A stretch of DNA of 64,000 bases from Streptomyces fumigatiscleroticus (GTDB taxonomy: Bacteria; Actinomycetota; Actinomycetes; Streptomycetales; Streptomycetaceae), in NCBI RefSeq assembly GCF_014647975.1, contig NZ_BMQF01000012.1, positions 124,001 to 188,000 on the forward strand, written 5' to 3'. The notes under the pieces are model-generated. The model was not told where the DNA came from and searched no databases. It was given only the letters and a program-made list of their open reading frames with translations. Both the position numbers and the translations under genes were made by a program. Shown here piece after piece: positions 23,435-32,146 of this stretch (position 1 is the stretch's first letter; each line of letters begins with the position of its first letter).

Positions 23435-23953
23435 ATGAACACCCCCCACGTCGTCGTGGTCATGGGCGTCGCGGGCACCGGCAAGACCACCATCGGTCCC
23501 CTGCTCGCGGCCCGGCTCGGCGTTCCCTACGCCGAGGGCGACGACTTCCACCCGCAGGCCAACATCGACAAGATGTCGGCCGGCACCCCGCTCACCGACG
23601 ACGACCGCTGGCCGTGGCTGGACGCCATCGGCGCCTGGGCGCACGGGCGGGCGGGGCTCGGCGGGGTGGTCAGCAGCTCGGCGCTGAAGCGGGTCTACCG
23701 CGACCGGCTGCGGGCGGCCGCTCCCGGTGTCGTCTTCGTCCACCTGACCGGTGACCGTGCCCTCATCGAGGACCGGATGTCGCACCGGCAGGGGCACTTC
23801 ATGCCCACGGCGCTGCTCGACTCCCAGTTCGCCACGCTCCAGCCCCTCCAGGCGGACGAGGCGGGGGTCGCGGTCGACGTCGCCGGCAGCCCGGAGGAGA
23901 TCACCGAACGGGCGGTGAACGCCCTGCGGGCGCTCGCCGAGCCGGCCCGGTAG
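23435..23953 (+). CDS. gntK: Gluconokinase
   Basis: 172-aa ATP-dependent kinase making 6-phosphogluconate, which enters the pentose phosphate pathway. The P-loop GVAGTGKT is at residues 11-18. The gluconate-binding ALKRVYRDRLR and the family's HFMPTALLDSQFATLQ segment follow, as in GntK/IdnK. It is cytoplasmic. It is first of an operon: gntP begins 46 nt after its stop, then the two dehydrogenases. Confidence 0.97.
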   Translation: MNTPHVVVVMGVAGTGKTTIGPLLAARLGVPYAEGDDFHPQANIDKMSAGTPLTDDDRWPWLDAIGAWAHGRAGLGGVVSSSALKRVYRDRLRAAAPGVVFVHLTGDRALIEDRMSHRQGHFMPTALLDSQFATLQPLQADEAGVAVDVAGSPEEITERAVNALRALAEPAR

Positions 23954-23999
23954 GCCTCCGCTCCCCCTTTCCCCACCCCCGTAATCGCAAGGAACCACC

Positions 24000-25397
24000 G
24001 TGACCAGACTCAGCGTCGAGATGCTGGCAGCGGACACCGCCGAGCCCATCACCTCGGCCGGCCACGCCCAGCTGGGCATCGCCGTGCTGTTGGGCATCGC
24101 CGTCATCGTCCTGCTCATCACCAAGTTCAAGCTGCACGCCTTCCTGGCGCTGACCATCGGGTCGCTGGCGCTCGGCGCGTTCGCCGGAGCGCCCCTGGAC
24201 AAGGCCATCACCAGCTTCACCAACGGGCTGGGCTCCACCGTCTCCGGTGTGGGCGTCCTGATCGCGCTGGGCGCGATCCTCGGCAAGCTGCTCGCCGACT
24301 CCGGCGGCGCCGACCAGATCGTGGACACGATCCTCGCCAAGGCGGGCGGCCGCTCGATGCCGTGGGCGATGGTGCTGATCGCCTCCGTGGTCGGTCTGCC
24401 GCTCTTCTTCGAGGTCGGCATCGTGCTGCTGATCCCGGTGGTGCTGATGGTCGCCAAGCGCGGCAACTACTCCCTGATGCGCATCGGCATCCCGGCGCTC
24501 GCGGGCCTGTCCGTGATGCACGGCCTGGTGCCCCCGCACCCCGGTCCGCTGGTCGCGATCGACGCGGTCCAGGCCAACCTGGGCGTGACGCTCGCGCTGG
24601 GCGTCCTGGTCGCGATCCCCACGGTGGTCATCGCCGGTCCGCTGTTCTCCCGTGTCGCCGCCCGCTGGGTGGACGTCCCGGCCCCCGACCGCATGATCCC
24701 GCAGCGTGCCTCCGACGAGCTGGACAGGCGCCCCGGCTTCGGCGCCACCCTGGCCACCGTTCTGCTGCCGGTGGTCCTGATGCTCGCCAAGGCGCTGGTC
24801 GACATCATCGTCGACGACTCCACCCACCTGGTGCAGCGTGTCTTCGACGTCATCGGCTCCCCGCTGATCGCCCTGCTCGCCGCCGTGATCGTCGGCATCT
24901 TCACGCTGGGCCGGCCCGCCGGCTTCAGCAAGGAGCGGATCTCGGGGCTGGTGGAGAAGGGGCTCGCGCCGATCGCGGGCATCCTGCTGATCGTCGGCGC
25001 GGGCGGCGGCTTCAAGCAGACGCTGATCGACTGCGGTGTGGGCCAGATGGTCCTGGACATCTCCGAGGACTGGTCGATCCCGGCGCTGCTGCTGGCCTGG
25101 CTGATCGCGGTGGCGATCCGGCTGGCGACCGGCTCGGCGACCGTGGCCACCGTCTCGGCGGCCGGTCTGGTCGCACCGCTGGCGGCCGACATGTCGACGA
25201 CGCACGCCGCCCTGCTGGTCCTGGCGATCGGCGCGGGCTCGCTCTTCTTCAGCCATGTCAACGACGCCGGCTTCTGGCTGGTGAAGGAGTACTTCGGGCT
25301 GAACGTCGGCCAGAACATCAAGACCTGGTCGATGATGGAGACGATCATCTCCGTGGTCGCCGGCGGTCTCGTCCTGCTCCTGTCACTGGTCATCTAG
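24000..25397 (+). CDS. gntP: Gluconate:H+ symporter (GntP family)
   Basis: 465-aa membrane permease with about 12 hydrophobic segments. GntP family landmarks: FALTIGSLALGAF-like early helices, the PHPGPL loop (GLVPPHPGPLVAID), the central cytoplasmic loop with RPGFGAT and the C-terminal SHVNDAGFWLVKEYFGL motif diagnostic for the family. GTG 24000 follows AAGGAACC. It takes up gluconate or related aldonates for GntK. The 3' end is 10 nt from the SDR gene with GGGGTACGGCG between, so they are co-transcribed. Confidence 0.96.
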   Translation: MTRLSVEMLAADTAEPITSAGHAQLGIAVLLGIAVIVLLITKFKLHAFLALTIGSLALGAFAGAPLDKAITSFTNGLGSTVSGVGVLIALGAILGKLLADSGGADQIVDTILAKAGGRSMPWAMVLIASVVGLPLFFEVGIVLLIPVVLMVAKRGNYSLMRIGIPALAGLSVMHGLVPPHPGPLVAIDAVQANLGVTLALGVLVAIPTVVIAGPLFSRVAARWVDVPAPDRMIPQRASDELDRRPGFGATLATVLLPVVLMLAKALVDIIVDDSTHLVQRVFDVIGSPLIALLAAVIVGIFTLGRPAGFSKERISGLVEKGLAPIAGILLIVGAGGGFKQTLIDCGVGQMVLDISEDWSIPALLLAWLIAVAIRLATGSATVATVSAAGLVAPLAADMSTTHAALLVLAIGAGSLFFSHVNDAGFWLVKEYFGLNVGQNIKTWSMMETIISVVAGGLVLLLSLVI

Positions 25398-25407
25398 GGG
25401 TACGGCG

Positions 25408-26166
25408 ATGAGTCACCCGCTCTTCGACATCAGCGGCCGTACGGCCCTGGTGACCGGATCCAGCCGGGGCATCGGCCTCGCCCTCGCCCGCGGCCTGCTC
25501 CGGGCCGGCTGCCGGGTCGTGCTGAACGGACGGGACGGCGAGCGCCTCGCCGCGGCGGCGGCCGGGCTGGCCGGCGACGTGCACACCGCGGTGTTCGACG
25601 TGACCGACGGCCCGTCGGTGGCGGCCGGGATCGCGGACGTCGAGGAGCGGGTGGGCCCGCTCGACATCCTGGTCAACAACGCGGGCATGCAACTGCGCGC
25701 CCCGCTGCTGGAGTTCACCGACGCCGACTGGCACCGGATCCTGGACACCAATCTCACCAGCGCGTTCCTGGTGGGCCGTGCGGCCGCCCGGCGGATGACG
25801 GAACGCGGCCACGGCAAGATCATCAACATCTGCTCGGTGCAGAGCGAGGTGGTCCGGCCCGGCATCGCGCCGTACGCGGCCGCCAAGGGCGCGCTGAAAA
25901 TGCTCACCAAGGGCATGTGCGCGGACTGGGGTCCGTACGGCGTGCAGGTCAACGGGCTCGGGCCCGGCTACATCGAGACCGAGCTGACCCGGCCGCTGGT
26001 CGAGGACGAGGAGTTCAGCGCCTGGGTGCGGCGGCGCACCCCGGCCGGCCGCTGGGGCCGTACCGAGGACCTGGTGGGCGGGCTGCTCTTCCTGGCCTCC
26101 CCGGCCTCCGACTTCGTCGGCGGGCAGGTGCTGTACGTCGACGGCGGCATGACGAGCGTGCTGTGA
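25408..26166 (+). CDS. idnO: SDR dehydrogenase, probable gluconate 5-dehydrogenase
   Basis: 252-aa classical short-chain dehydrogenase: cofactor motif TGSSRGIG (16-23), NNAG motif (LVNNAGMQLRAP), catalytic Ser in CSVQSE and YAAAK, and C-terminal DGGMTSVL. Similarity to Gno/IdnO (5-ketogluconate reductase) is suggested by LFDISGRTALVTGSSRGIG and by the position between gntP and an idonate-type dehydrogenase. It would interconvert 5-ketogluconate and gluconate. The NADP(H) preference is inferred from Arg after the glycine motif. Confidence 0.88.
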   Translation: MSHPLFDISGRTALVTGSSRGIGLALARGLLRAGCRVVLNGRDGERLAAAAAGLAGDVHTAVFDVTDGPSVAAGIADVEERVGPLDILVNNAGMQLRAPLLEFTDADWHRILDTNLTSAFLVGRAAARRMTERGHGKIINICSVQSEVVRPGIAPYAAAKGALKMLTKGMCADWGPYGVQVNGLGPGYIETELTRPLVEDEEFSAWVRRRTPAGRWGRTEDLVGGLLFLASPASDFVGGQVLYVDGGMTSVL

Positions 26167-26180
26167 CAGGGGGCGGGACG

Positions 26181-27215
26181 ATGCTCGCCTGCGTGATCCA
26201 CGGCCCGGGCGATCTGCGCGTCGAGGAGCTGCCGGTCCCGCAGCCGGGTCCCGGCCGGGCGCTGGTCGCCGTCGGCTACGGCGGTGTGTGCGGGTCCGAT
26301 CTGCACTACTGGAGGCATGGCGGGGTCGGCGACTTCCTGCTCAGGGAGCCGATGGTGCTCGGGCACGAGGTGGTCGGGACGGTCGTCGCCCTGGGCGACG
26401 GCGCGGCGGGCCCGGTGCCGGGCACCGAGGTCGCGGTGCATCCGGCGAGCCCGTGCGGCCGCTGCCCGGAGTGCGCGCAGGGGCGGCGCAACGTCTGCCG
26501 GGACACCCGTTATCTCGGCAGCGCGGCGCGGTTCCCGCATGTGCAGGGCGGCTTCGCGGCCCGCCTCGTGGTCCCCGCCGAACAGCTGCGGCCCCTGCCG
26601 GGCGGTCTCGAACCGCGCCGGGCCGCGCTCGCCGAGCCGCTGTCCGTCGCGCTGCACGCGGTGCGCCGGGCCGGGGACGTGGCAGGCCGGCATGTGCTGG
26701 TCACCGGGGCCGGGCCCATCGGCTGTCTGGTGGTCGCCGCGGCGAAGGCGGCGGGCGCGGCCCATGTGACGGTCACGGACCTGCTGCCCGCGGCGCTTGA
26801 GTACGCGCGCGCGGCGGGCGCCGACACCCTCGTACGGGCCGACGACCCCGACGACAGCGGGTGGCCGGCCGCGGCGGACGCCGTGGACACGGCGATCGAG
26901 GCGTCCGGGGTGGCCGCAGGCCTGGACACCTGTCTCCGGCTGGTCCGGCGCGGCGGAGTCGTCGTGCAGCTGGGCATGCTGCCGCCGGGGCCGAGCCCCT
27001 TCGCCGGGAACCTGGTGGTGAGCCGGGAGATCGAGCTGCGCGGGGCGTTCCGTTTCGACGGGGAGTTCGACGAGGCCCTGGCGCTGCTGGCGGCCGGGCC
27101 CGGGTTCGACGCTCTGGTCAGCGCGGTGGTGCCCGTGCGGGAGGCGGAGGCCGCCTTCGTGCTCGCCGGGGACCGCGGCCGCTCCTGCAAGGTGCTGCTG
27201 GACTTCGCCTCCTGA
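26181..27215 (+). CDS. idnD: Zn-dependent dehydrogenase, probable L-idonate 5-dehydrogenase
   Basis: 344-aa medium-chain dehydrogenase. Catalytic zinc ligands lie in GGVCGSDLHYW and LGHEVVG; structural zinc cysteines in SPCGRCPECAQGRRNVC; the Rossmann motif is VTGAGPIGCL. The DLHYW motif and operon context point to the L-idonate dehydrogenase/sorbitol dehydrogenase group, oxidising L-idonate to 5-ketogluconate for IdnO. ATG 26181 is preceded by GGGGG. An alternative GTG at 26163 would overlap the upstream stop (GTGA). It is the last gene of the gnt/idn operon and is followed by a terminator. Confidence 0.88.
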   Translation: MLACVIHGPGDLRVEELPVPQPGPGRALVAVGYGGVCGSDLHYWRHGGVGDFLLREPMVLGHEVVGTVVALGDGAAGPVPGTEVAVHPASPCGRCPECAQGRRNVCRDTRYLGSAARFPHVQGGFAARLVVPAEQLRPLPGGLEPRRAALAEPLSVALHAVRRAGDVAGRHVLVTGAGPIGCLVVAAAKAAGAAHVTVTDLLPAALEYARAAGADTLVRADDPDDSGWPAAADAVDTAIEASGVAAGLDTCLRLVRRGGVVVQLGMLPPGPSPFAGNLVVSREIELRGAFRFDGEFDEALALLAAGPGFDALVSAVVPVREAEAAFVLAGDRGRSCKVLLDFAS

Positions 27216-27285
27216 GTCCCGCCGGACCCCGCCGTCCCGGCCCGGGTGTGGCGGCTTCCCCGGCGGGGCGGGGCACCGGATGATG

Positions 27286-27318
27286 GAAGTCCCCGCGGAC
27301 GCGGTCCGCGGGGACTTC
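27286..27318 (+). terminator. Terminator of the gluconate/idonate operon
   Basis: Perfect 15-bp stem (27286-27300 with 27304-27318), GCG loop, 70 nt after the idnD stop and 32 nt before the next start. Confidence 0.8.
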
Positions 27319-27350
27319 ACGTCGTGGGGGACGGACATCGGGGGGTGTTC

Positions 27351-28409
27351 ATGAGGGCTTCGCTCGGAGTGCGGCTGGCGGGCCTGTTCGTCGCCGGTTC
27401 GGTGGCGGTCGTCGCGGCCTCCTGCGCGGCCGGCGGGGCCGACGGGCCGCCGGCGGGCGGCGGGGACATCACGGCCGGGCCGTGGGACGGCTCGCCGGCG
27501 AGTCCGGCCCGGACACCGGCCGCACCGCCCCCGGCCGGGCCGACCTGGCACCCGGACGGCAGCGCGGCACCGACCGGTACCGGGACACCACACAGTCCCG
27601 TAGCACCCGAGGCGACGCGCGGCTCTCCCGCGCCGCACGCGAGCGCCCGCCCGAACCGGAGCGTGGACGGCACCACCCCGGCCCCCGAGGTCCCGGCCTG
27701 GCTTCCGCCCGGTCCCGGCTCGCCGGACACCGACGGCGTGCCCGACCCGCAGAGCGTCTACGACCGGCTCCGGGCACCCGACCGGTGCGCGGACGCCCTG
27801 CGCACCATCTCGCTGGCGCCGCCCACCGACGAGTGGCGGGTGCTGCGCGGCCTGGCCAACGGCTGTCTGGCCGTCCAGGGGCAGGGCGGCAGCTGGGAGG
27901 CGGCGGCCCGGGACCACGCCGCCCTCGCGGGACGTGCGGGAAGCTGCAAGGGCGGCGCCGCCTACCGCGTCCTCGGCGGCCTGCTGGAGTTCCACCGGCG
28001 CCACCCCGGCACCACCGTGCGGCTGCACGGCTCCCCCGGCGGCGCCCCGGCGTGCGTCTACCGGATCGCCGGGGTGGACGTGGGCGGCGACGCGGCGGCC
28101 CGGCCGGGCGACCTCGTCCTGATCGAGCTCCGCGGCACCTACTTCGACCCCGCGGAGCTGCTGCGGGACGGCAGCGTCCTCGTCGGCGGCCGGCGGGCGG
28201 ACGCCCCGCCCGCGCTCGTGTCGCGGTCCGGGGACCGGCTGGTCGTCTCCGCGGTGGTCCCGGCGGTGACCGCCCAGGCGCCGGTCACCGTCGACGTGCG
28301 GGTCCGCTACGGCGGTACGGAGGTGAGGGAGGAGGACGCCTTCACCGTCGCCGTCCCCGATACCGGCACCGGCACCGGCACCGGTACGCCCTCGGTGTCC
28401 CCGTCGTGA
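27351..28409 (+). CDS. Putative secreted or lipid-anchored protein, function unknown
   Basis: 352 aa. The N-terminus MRASLGVRLAGLFVAGSVAVVAASC looks like a signal sequence ending in a possible lipobox (AASC, Cys25). Residues ~28-140 are Pro/Ala/Gly/Thr-rich (an extended wall-spanning stretch). A globular part follows with four spaced cysteines (RCADAL, NGCLAV, GSCKGG, PACVYR), suggesting two disulfides outside the cell. A C-terminal beta-rich region (LVLIELRGTYFDPAELLRDGSVLVGG, VTVDVRVRYGGTEVREEDAF) resembles an Ig-like/IPT-type fold. The tail is a Gly-Thr repeat (TGTGTGTGTPS). The gene is convergent with the cytochrome b gene. Confidence 0.7.
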   Translation: MRASLGVRLAGLFVAGSVAVVAASCAAGGADGPPAGGGDITAGPWDGSPASPARTPAAPPPAGPTWHPDGSAAPTGTGTPHSPVAPEATRGSPAPHASARPNRSVDGTTPAPEVPAWLPPGPGSPDTDGVPDPQSVYDRLRAPDRCADALRTISLAPPTDEWRVLRGLANGCLAVQGQGGSWEAAARDHAALAGRAGSCKGGAAYRVLGGLLEFHRRHPGTTVRLHGSPGGAPACVYRIAGVDVGGDAAARPGDLVLIELRGTYFDPAELLRDGSVLVGGRRADAPPALVSRSGDRLVVSAVVPAVTAQAPVTVDVRVRYGGTEVREEDAFTVAVPDTGTGTGTGTPSVSPS

Positions 28410-28422
28410 CCGCCGGGCCCGC

Positions 28423-29049
28423 TCAGGGCCGCCACAGCGCGTGCTCCCGCTCCGCCCACGCCCGGCTCACCGTCCCGGTGCGCAGGCCCCGGCGGGCCTC
28501 CGGGTCGCCCAGCGCCATGCCGATGTGACCGGCCAGGACGACAGCGACGGTGAGGGCCAGCCAGTCGTGCACGAAGGTCGCGCCGGTCCGCCACACCAGC
28601 GGCGCCAGCCGGGTGAACCACATCAGCAGGCCGGTGCCGAGCATCACCAGCGTGGCACCGGCGATCCAGGCCGCGTAGAGCTTCTGCCCGGCGTTGAACT
28701 TCCCCGCGGGCCGCGACGCGGGCCGCCGGTCCCGGCGCAGGGCGGCGCGCAGCCAGCGGCGGTCGTGCGGGCCGAACCGGTTGAGCCGCCCCAGGTCGGC
28801 GCGGAAGCCGCGGGAGGCCAGACCGGCCAGGACCGGGACCGGCAGGAAGAGCCCGGCCCACTCGTGCACGGTGACGACCAGGGCCCGGCGGCCGACGAGT
28901 TCGGCGAGCTGCGGGACGTACAGGCAGGCCGCCGTCAGCACGCACACGCCCATCAGGGCGGCCGTGGCGCGGTGCACCCACCGCTGCGCCCGGCCGAAGC
29001 GCCGTACCTCGTGGGAGGGCGGGGCCCCGGTGTCAGCCCGTGGGGTCAT
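28423..29049 (-). CDS. Cytochrome b561-type membrane subunit (cytochrome b/b6 domain)
   Basis: 208-aa membrane haem protein with four predicted helices. Candidate haem ligands are His in helix 1 (AQRWVHRATAAL), in VVTVHEWAGLF, in TFVHDWLALT and in VLAGHIGMALGD. The cytoplasmic loop is basic (FGPHDRRWLRAALRRDRRPASRP). Its start (29049) overlaps the end of the upstream molybdoenzyme gene by 17 nt, so they are translationally coupled. It probably transfers electrons between the quinone pool and the periplasmic-side molybdoenzyme. Confidence 0.87.
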   Translation of the reverse strand: MTPRADTGAPPSHEVRRFGRAQRWVHRATAALMGVCVLTAACLYVPQLAELVGRRALVVTVHEWAGLFLPVPVLAGLASRGFRADLGRLNRFGPHDRRWLRAALRRDRRPASRPAGKFNAGQKLYAAWIAGATLVMLGTGLLMWFTRLAPLVWRTGATFVHDWLALTVAVVLAGHIGMALGDPEARRGLRTGTVSRAWAEREHALWRP

Positions 29050-29758
29050 CGTCCCGCCCGTTGGAGCGGCCCACCCAGGCGTCGACGTCGTAGCCCCGCT
29101 CCTCCCAGTAGCCCGGGCGGACCCGCTCGGTGACGGTGATGCCGGAGAGCCACTTGGCGGACTTGTAGAAGTACATGGGCGCCACGTAGAGGCGGACCGG
29201 GCCGCCGTGGGAGTGGCCGATGTCCCGGTCCCGCATGCGCAGCGCGACCAGGACGTCGGGGCGGCGGGCCTGGTCGAGGGTGAGGCTCTCGGTGTAGGTG
29301 CCGTCGAAGCAGGTGAAGCGGACGGCTCCGGCGCCCGGTCGCACGCCCGCGGCGTCCAGCAGACGGGACAGGCGCACCCCCTCGAAGGGCGTGTCCGGAA
29401 CCCGCCAGCCGGTGACGCACTGCACGTCCCGCACCAGGCGGGTCCGGGGCAGCGCCCGGAGCTCGGCCAGCGTGTAGGCGGCCGGGCGGTCCACGAGTCC
29501 GCCGACGGTGAGCCGGTAGCCGCCGGCGTCCTTGCGCGGTACGGAGGAGGCGACCGAGTAGTAGCGGAAGCCGCCGCCGTTGGGGAGCAGACCGGTCAGG
29601 CCGGTGGGGTCCTTGCCGGCGGCGCCGCCGAGGAAGGACTCCAGGCCGCGTTGGAGGGTGGGCGCGGCGGCCACGCCCAGGGCGCCCAGGGCGAGGGTGC
29701 CGAGCAGCACCCGGCGGCCGACCGGCGCGCCCGGCTCCTCGGGAGTTTCGGGATGCAC
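29033..29758 (-). CDS. Molybdopterin-dependent oxidoreductase (sulfite oxidase/MsrP-like), Tat-type signal
   Basis: 241-aa enzyme of the sulfite-oxidase superfamily. The N-terminus GRRVLLGTLALGALGVAAA is a twin-arginine-type signal. The Mo-coordinating Cys is in VRDVQCVTGW, and cofactor-contact segments FEGVRLSRLL and HGGPVRLYVAPMYFYKSAKWL follow. GTG 29758 is the best start, because no in-frame ATG precedes the signal; the ribosome binding site is weak. The domain is single (no C-terminal dimerisation domain), as in YedY/MsrP-like proteins, and it is paired with a cytochrome b. The substrate is unknown. Confidence 0.88.
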   Translation of the reverse strand: MHPETPEEPGAPVGRRVLLGTLALGALGVAAAPTLQRGLESFLGGAAGKDPTGLTGLLPNGGGFRYYSVASSVPRKDAGGYRLTVGGLVDRPAAYTLAELRALPRTRLVRDVQCVTGWRVPDTPFEGVRLSRLLDAAGVRPGAGAVRFTCFDGTYTESLTLDQARRPDVLVALRMRDRDIGHSHGGPVRLYVAPMYFYKSAKWLSGITVTERVRPGYWEERGYDVDAWVGRSNGRDDDPTG

Positions 29759-29859
29759 GCGTTCATTCGAACACCCCGGGCCCGGAAGGGAGAAGGGTTC
29801 GCGGAAGTCCGGCCAAGGCCCGACAGGATCCCGTGCCCGGTGTGCGGCCCCGCGGGCCG

Positions 29860-30810
29860 TCAGACGGTGCCGAGCGCGCCGGCCCGGGCGGCACGGAAGG
29901 CGGTGCCGGGATCGCGGTCCGGGTAGGACCACGGGGCGGGCGTGACCTGGTCGCCGATGCGCTGGAACAGGGCGGCGGCCTCGGCGCCCCGGCCCTCGCA
30001 GACCATGGCGTGGGCGAGGTAGTTGAGGTCGATCAGGCGGCGCGGATGGCCGTCGTGCTCCCACTCCAGCCACCAGTCGAAGGCCGCCTTCATCACCTGT
30101 CCGGCCCGGCCGCCCGTCCAGTGGCCGGAGGCGGCCGGGTCCGGCGGCGCGTGCCCGGCGGCGGCCAGCACGCGGTAGCGCTCGGCGTGCGCGACGACCG
30201 GCAGGATCGCCAGCGGTGAGTCGGCGGGCGCCTGCTCGGCGGCCCAGCCGGCGAAGTCGTAGACCTCGTGCAGCGGGTCCGGGCCGGCGTCGGCGCGGCG
30301 CTCGGCGAGCCGGGCGACCATCAGGTGGTGGGCGTGGTGGTGGTCGGCGTACCGGCCGCGGACCTCCTCGAACAGCCGGACCACCCGGTCCTCGGTGCCC
30401 AGGGCGCGCTCCAGCATCAGCAGGCCCAGCCAGGGGGTGGGATCGGCGGGCAGCAGGGCGGCGGCGCGCCGGCAGGCCTCGCGGGCGCGGGCGGGTTTCC
30501 CACGGCCGCGCAGGGTCCGCCGGACCAGGGCCAGGGCGAGCAGGACCGCGGCGTCGGCCGAGCCGGGCTCGGCGAGCAGCCACTCACGACTCCGGGCGGC
30601 GCAGTGCGGCTCGCGGGCGAGGACGGTCACCCGGTGCGCACGGCGGTCCCAGTCGTCCCCCGTCCGGGCCAGCAGCGCACGGGCGGTCTGCCAGCGGCCC
30701 CGGGTGAGATCGGTGCGGGCGGCGGCCAGCTCGGTGTCGTCGAGGGCCTCGTCGAAGGTGCGGGACGCGGGTCCGCGGCCTCGGCCGAGGGAAGGCGGAG
30801 GTGGGGACAC
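29860..30810 (-). CDS. TPR-like helical hypothetical protein
   Basis: 316 aa, no recognised family. It is mostly alpha-helical, with TPR-like helix pairs: DLTRGRWQTARALLARTG, SADAAVLLALALVRRTLRGRGKPARAREACRRAAALLPADPTPWLGLLML and ALFQRIGDQV. A His cluster (RYADHHHAHHLMVARLAERR) is notable. GTG 30810 has AGGAAG about 8 nt upstream. No signal or membrane segment is seen, so it is predicted cytoplasmic. It is separated from the molybdoenzyme (same strand) by ~100 bp. The role is unknown. Confidence 0.7.
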   Translation of the reverse strand: MSPPPPSLGRGRGPASRTFDEALDDTELAAARTDLTRGRWQTARALLARTGDDWDRRAHRVTVLAREPHCAARSREWLLAEPGSADAAVLLALALVRRTLRGRGKPARAREACRRAAALLPADPTPWLGLLMLERALGTEDRVVRLFEEVRGRYADHHHAHHLMVARLAERRADAGPDPLHEVYDFAGWAAEQAPADSPLAILPVVAHAERYRVLAAAGHAPPDPAASGHWTGGRAGQVMKAAFDWWLEWEHDGHPRRLIDLNYLAHAMVCEGRGAEAAALFQRIGDQVTPAPWSYPDRDPGTAFRAARAGALGTV

Positions 30811-31209
30811 CGCGGGACTTCCTCACGCGACGCGGCGCGTCGTCGGTTGCCGGTTCGCCATGGTCTGATCACGCACAGCAAATACTCAGCCGGCGCCCTC
30901 CGTCAAGGGCCCTGTCCGGGTTACACGCGTGAAGTCGCCCAGCTCTCCTGGCACTTGTGGTCCACGGCACTTTCCTGCCCGCCGGGCGGACCGGCCCGCG
31001 CCGCGGCGTCGCTGTGGCGTACGCCCTGGCGTCGTCCGCGCGGGTCCCGGACCATGGCCGTGAGGTCGCGCCGCCGCTCCGCCCCCGCCGCACGGCGTGA
31101 CGGGGGCCGGCCGCCCGGATACGGCACTCCCACGGCACGCCGGGCCCTGGGACGCTACGCTCGGCCCCTACGCACCCCGTGGCCCGGCCTGACGATCGAG
31201 GTACGCAGC
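30811..31209. other. Intergenic region without a convincing gene
   Basis: Divergent promoters for the TPR-like and DMT genes must lie here. TACGCT (about 31153-31158) is a possible -10 box for the DMT gene. I saw no RNA gene or strong hairpin. Confidence 0.4.
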
Positions 31210-32103
31210 GTGTCGGTTCTGGTTCTGGTACTCGCCGTCAGCGCCGCCTGCTGTCTCGGCTTCGGCTTCGTCCTCCAGCAGAGCGCCGCCCGGCAGGCGC
31301 CGCTGGGCGACTTCCTCTCGCCCCGGCTGCTGCTCGACCTGGTGCGGGTGCCGCGCTGGCTGGGCGGCATCGCGCTGATGGTGGCCGGGATGGTGCTGGG
31401 CGCGGTCGCGCTGGGCCGGGGCGAGGTCTCCCTGGTGGAGCCGTTGCTGGCGACGAACCTGCTCTTCGCGCTCGCCCTGTCCCGGGTGCGGACCCGGCAG
31501 CCGCTGGGCCGCCAGGGCTGGGCCGGGCTCGCGCTGCTCGCGGGCGGGGTGAGCGCGTTCATCGTCGCGGGCGAGCCGCGCGGCGGCAGCGTGGTGACGG
31601 ATCCGCTCCGGCACTGGCTGATCATCGGGGTGATGCTCGGGCTGGCCCTGGCGCTGACGGCGTGCGCGAAACGGGCGCGGCTGAGCCGGGGCCCCCTGCT
31701 GCTGGCGCTGGCCGCCGGGCTGCTGTACGGCGTGCAGGACGCGCTGACCCGGGTGACCGGGCAGCGTTTCGCCGCGGGCGGACTGACGGGCGTGCTGACC
31801 GGCTGGCAGCCGTACGCCGTGCTGGTGCTCGGCGTCACCGGGCTGGTGCTGGTGCAGAGCGCCTTCGAGACGGCGCCGCTGCGGATGTCCCTGCCCGCGC
31901 TGACCGCGGCGCAGCCGCTGGCCGGGATCGCCTGCGGGGTCGGCTTCATGGGAGACCGGCTGCGCACCGGTACCGGGGCCCTGGCGTTCGAGGCGTGCGG
32001 TCTGGCGGCCGTGGTCGTGGGCATCGTCCTGCTGGGCCTGCACCCGGCGATGCCGCCGGGCACGGCGAAGGCGGAGCGGGCCCGGGACCTGCAACCGCGC
32101 TGA
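31210..32103 (+). CDS. DMT-type membrane transporter
   Basis: 297-aa integral membrane protein with about nine hydrophobic segments (VLVLVLAVSAACCLGFGFVL, WLGGIALMVAGMVLGAVAL, GWAGLALLAGGVSAFIVAG, WLIIGVMLGLALALTA and more). The EamA-type pattern is seen in SLVEPLLATNLLFALALSRV and MSLPALTAAQPLAGIACGV. The start GTG 31210 follows a GAGGT-like site. The substrate is unknown; the NIPA-like/DMT group exports or imports small molecules or Mg. The C-terminus is a short basic cytoplasmic tail. Confidence 0.82.
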   Translation: MSVLVLVLAVSAACCLGFGFVLQQSAARQAPLGDFLSPRLLLDLVRVPRWLGGIALMVAGMVLGAVALGRGEVSLVEPLLATNLLFALALSRVRTRQPLGRQGWAGLALLAGGVSAFIVAGEPRGGSVVTDPLRHWLIIGVMLGLALALTACAKRARLSRGPLLLALAAGLLYGVQDALTRVTGQRFAAGGLTGVLTGWQPYAVLVLGVTGLVLVQSAFETAPLRMSLPALTAAQPLAGIACGVGFMGDRLRTGTGALAFEACGLAAVVVGIVLLGLHPAMPPGTAKAERARDLQPR

Positions 32104-32146
32104 CCCGGCGGGCCCGTCCGGTGCCGCCGGCTGCTTGGATGGGTCC

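Noticed and set aside
30268..32103. Long upstream extension of the DMT transporter
   Set aside because: The extension overlaps the TPR-like gene on the other strand and has low-complexity sequence; the transporter fold begins at GTG 31210.
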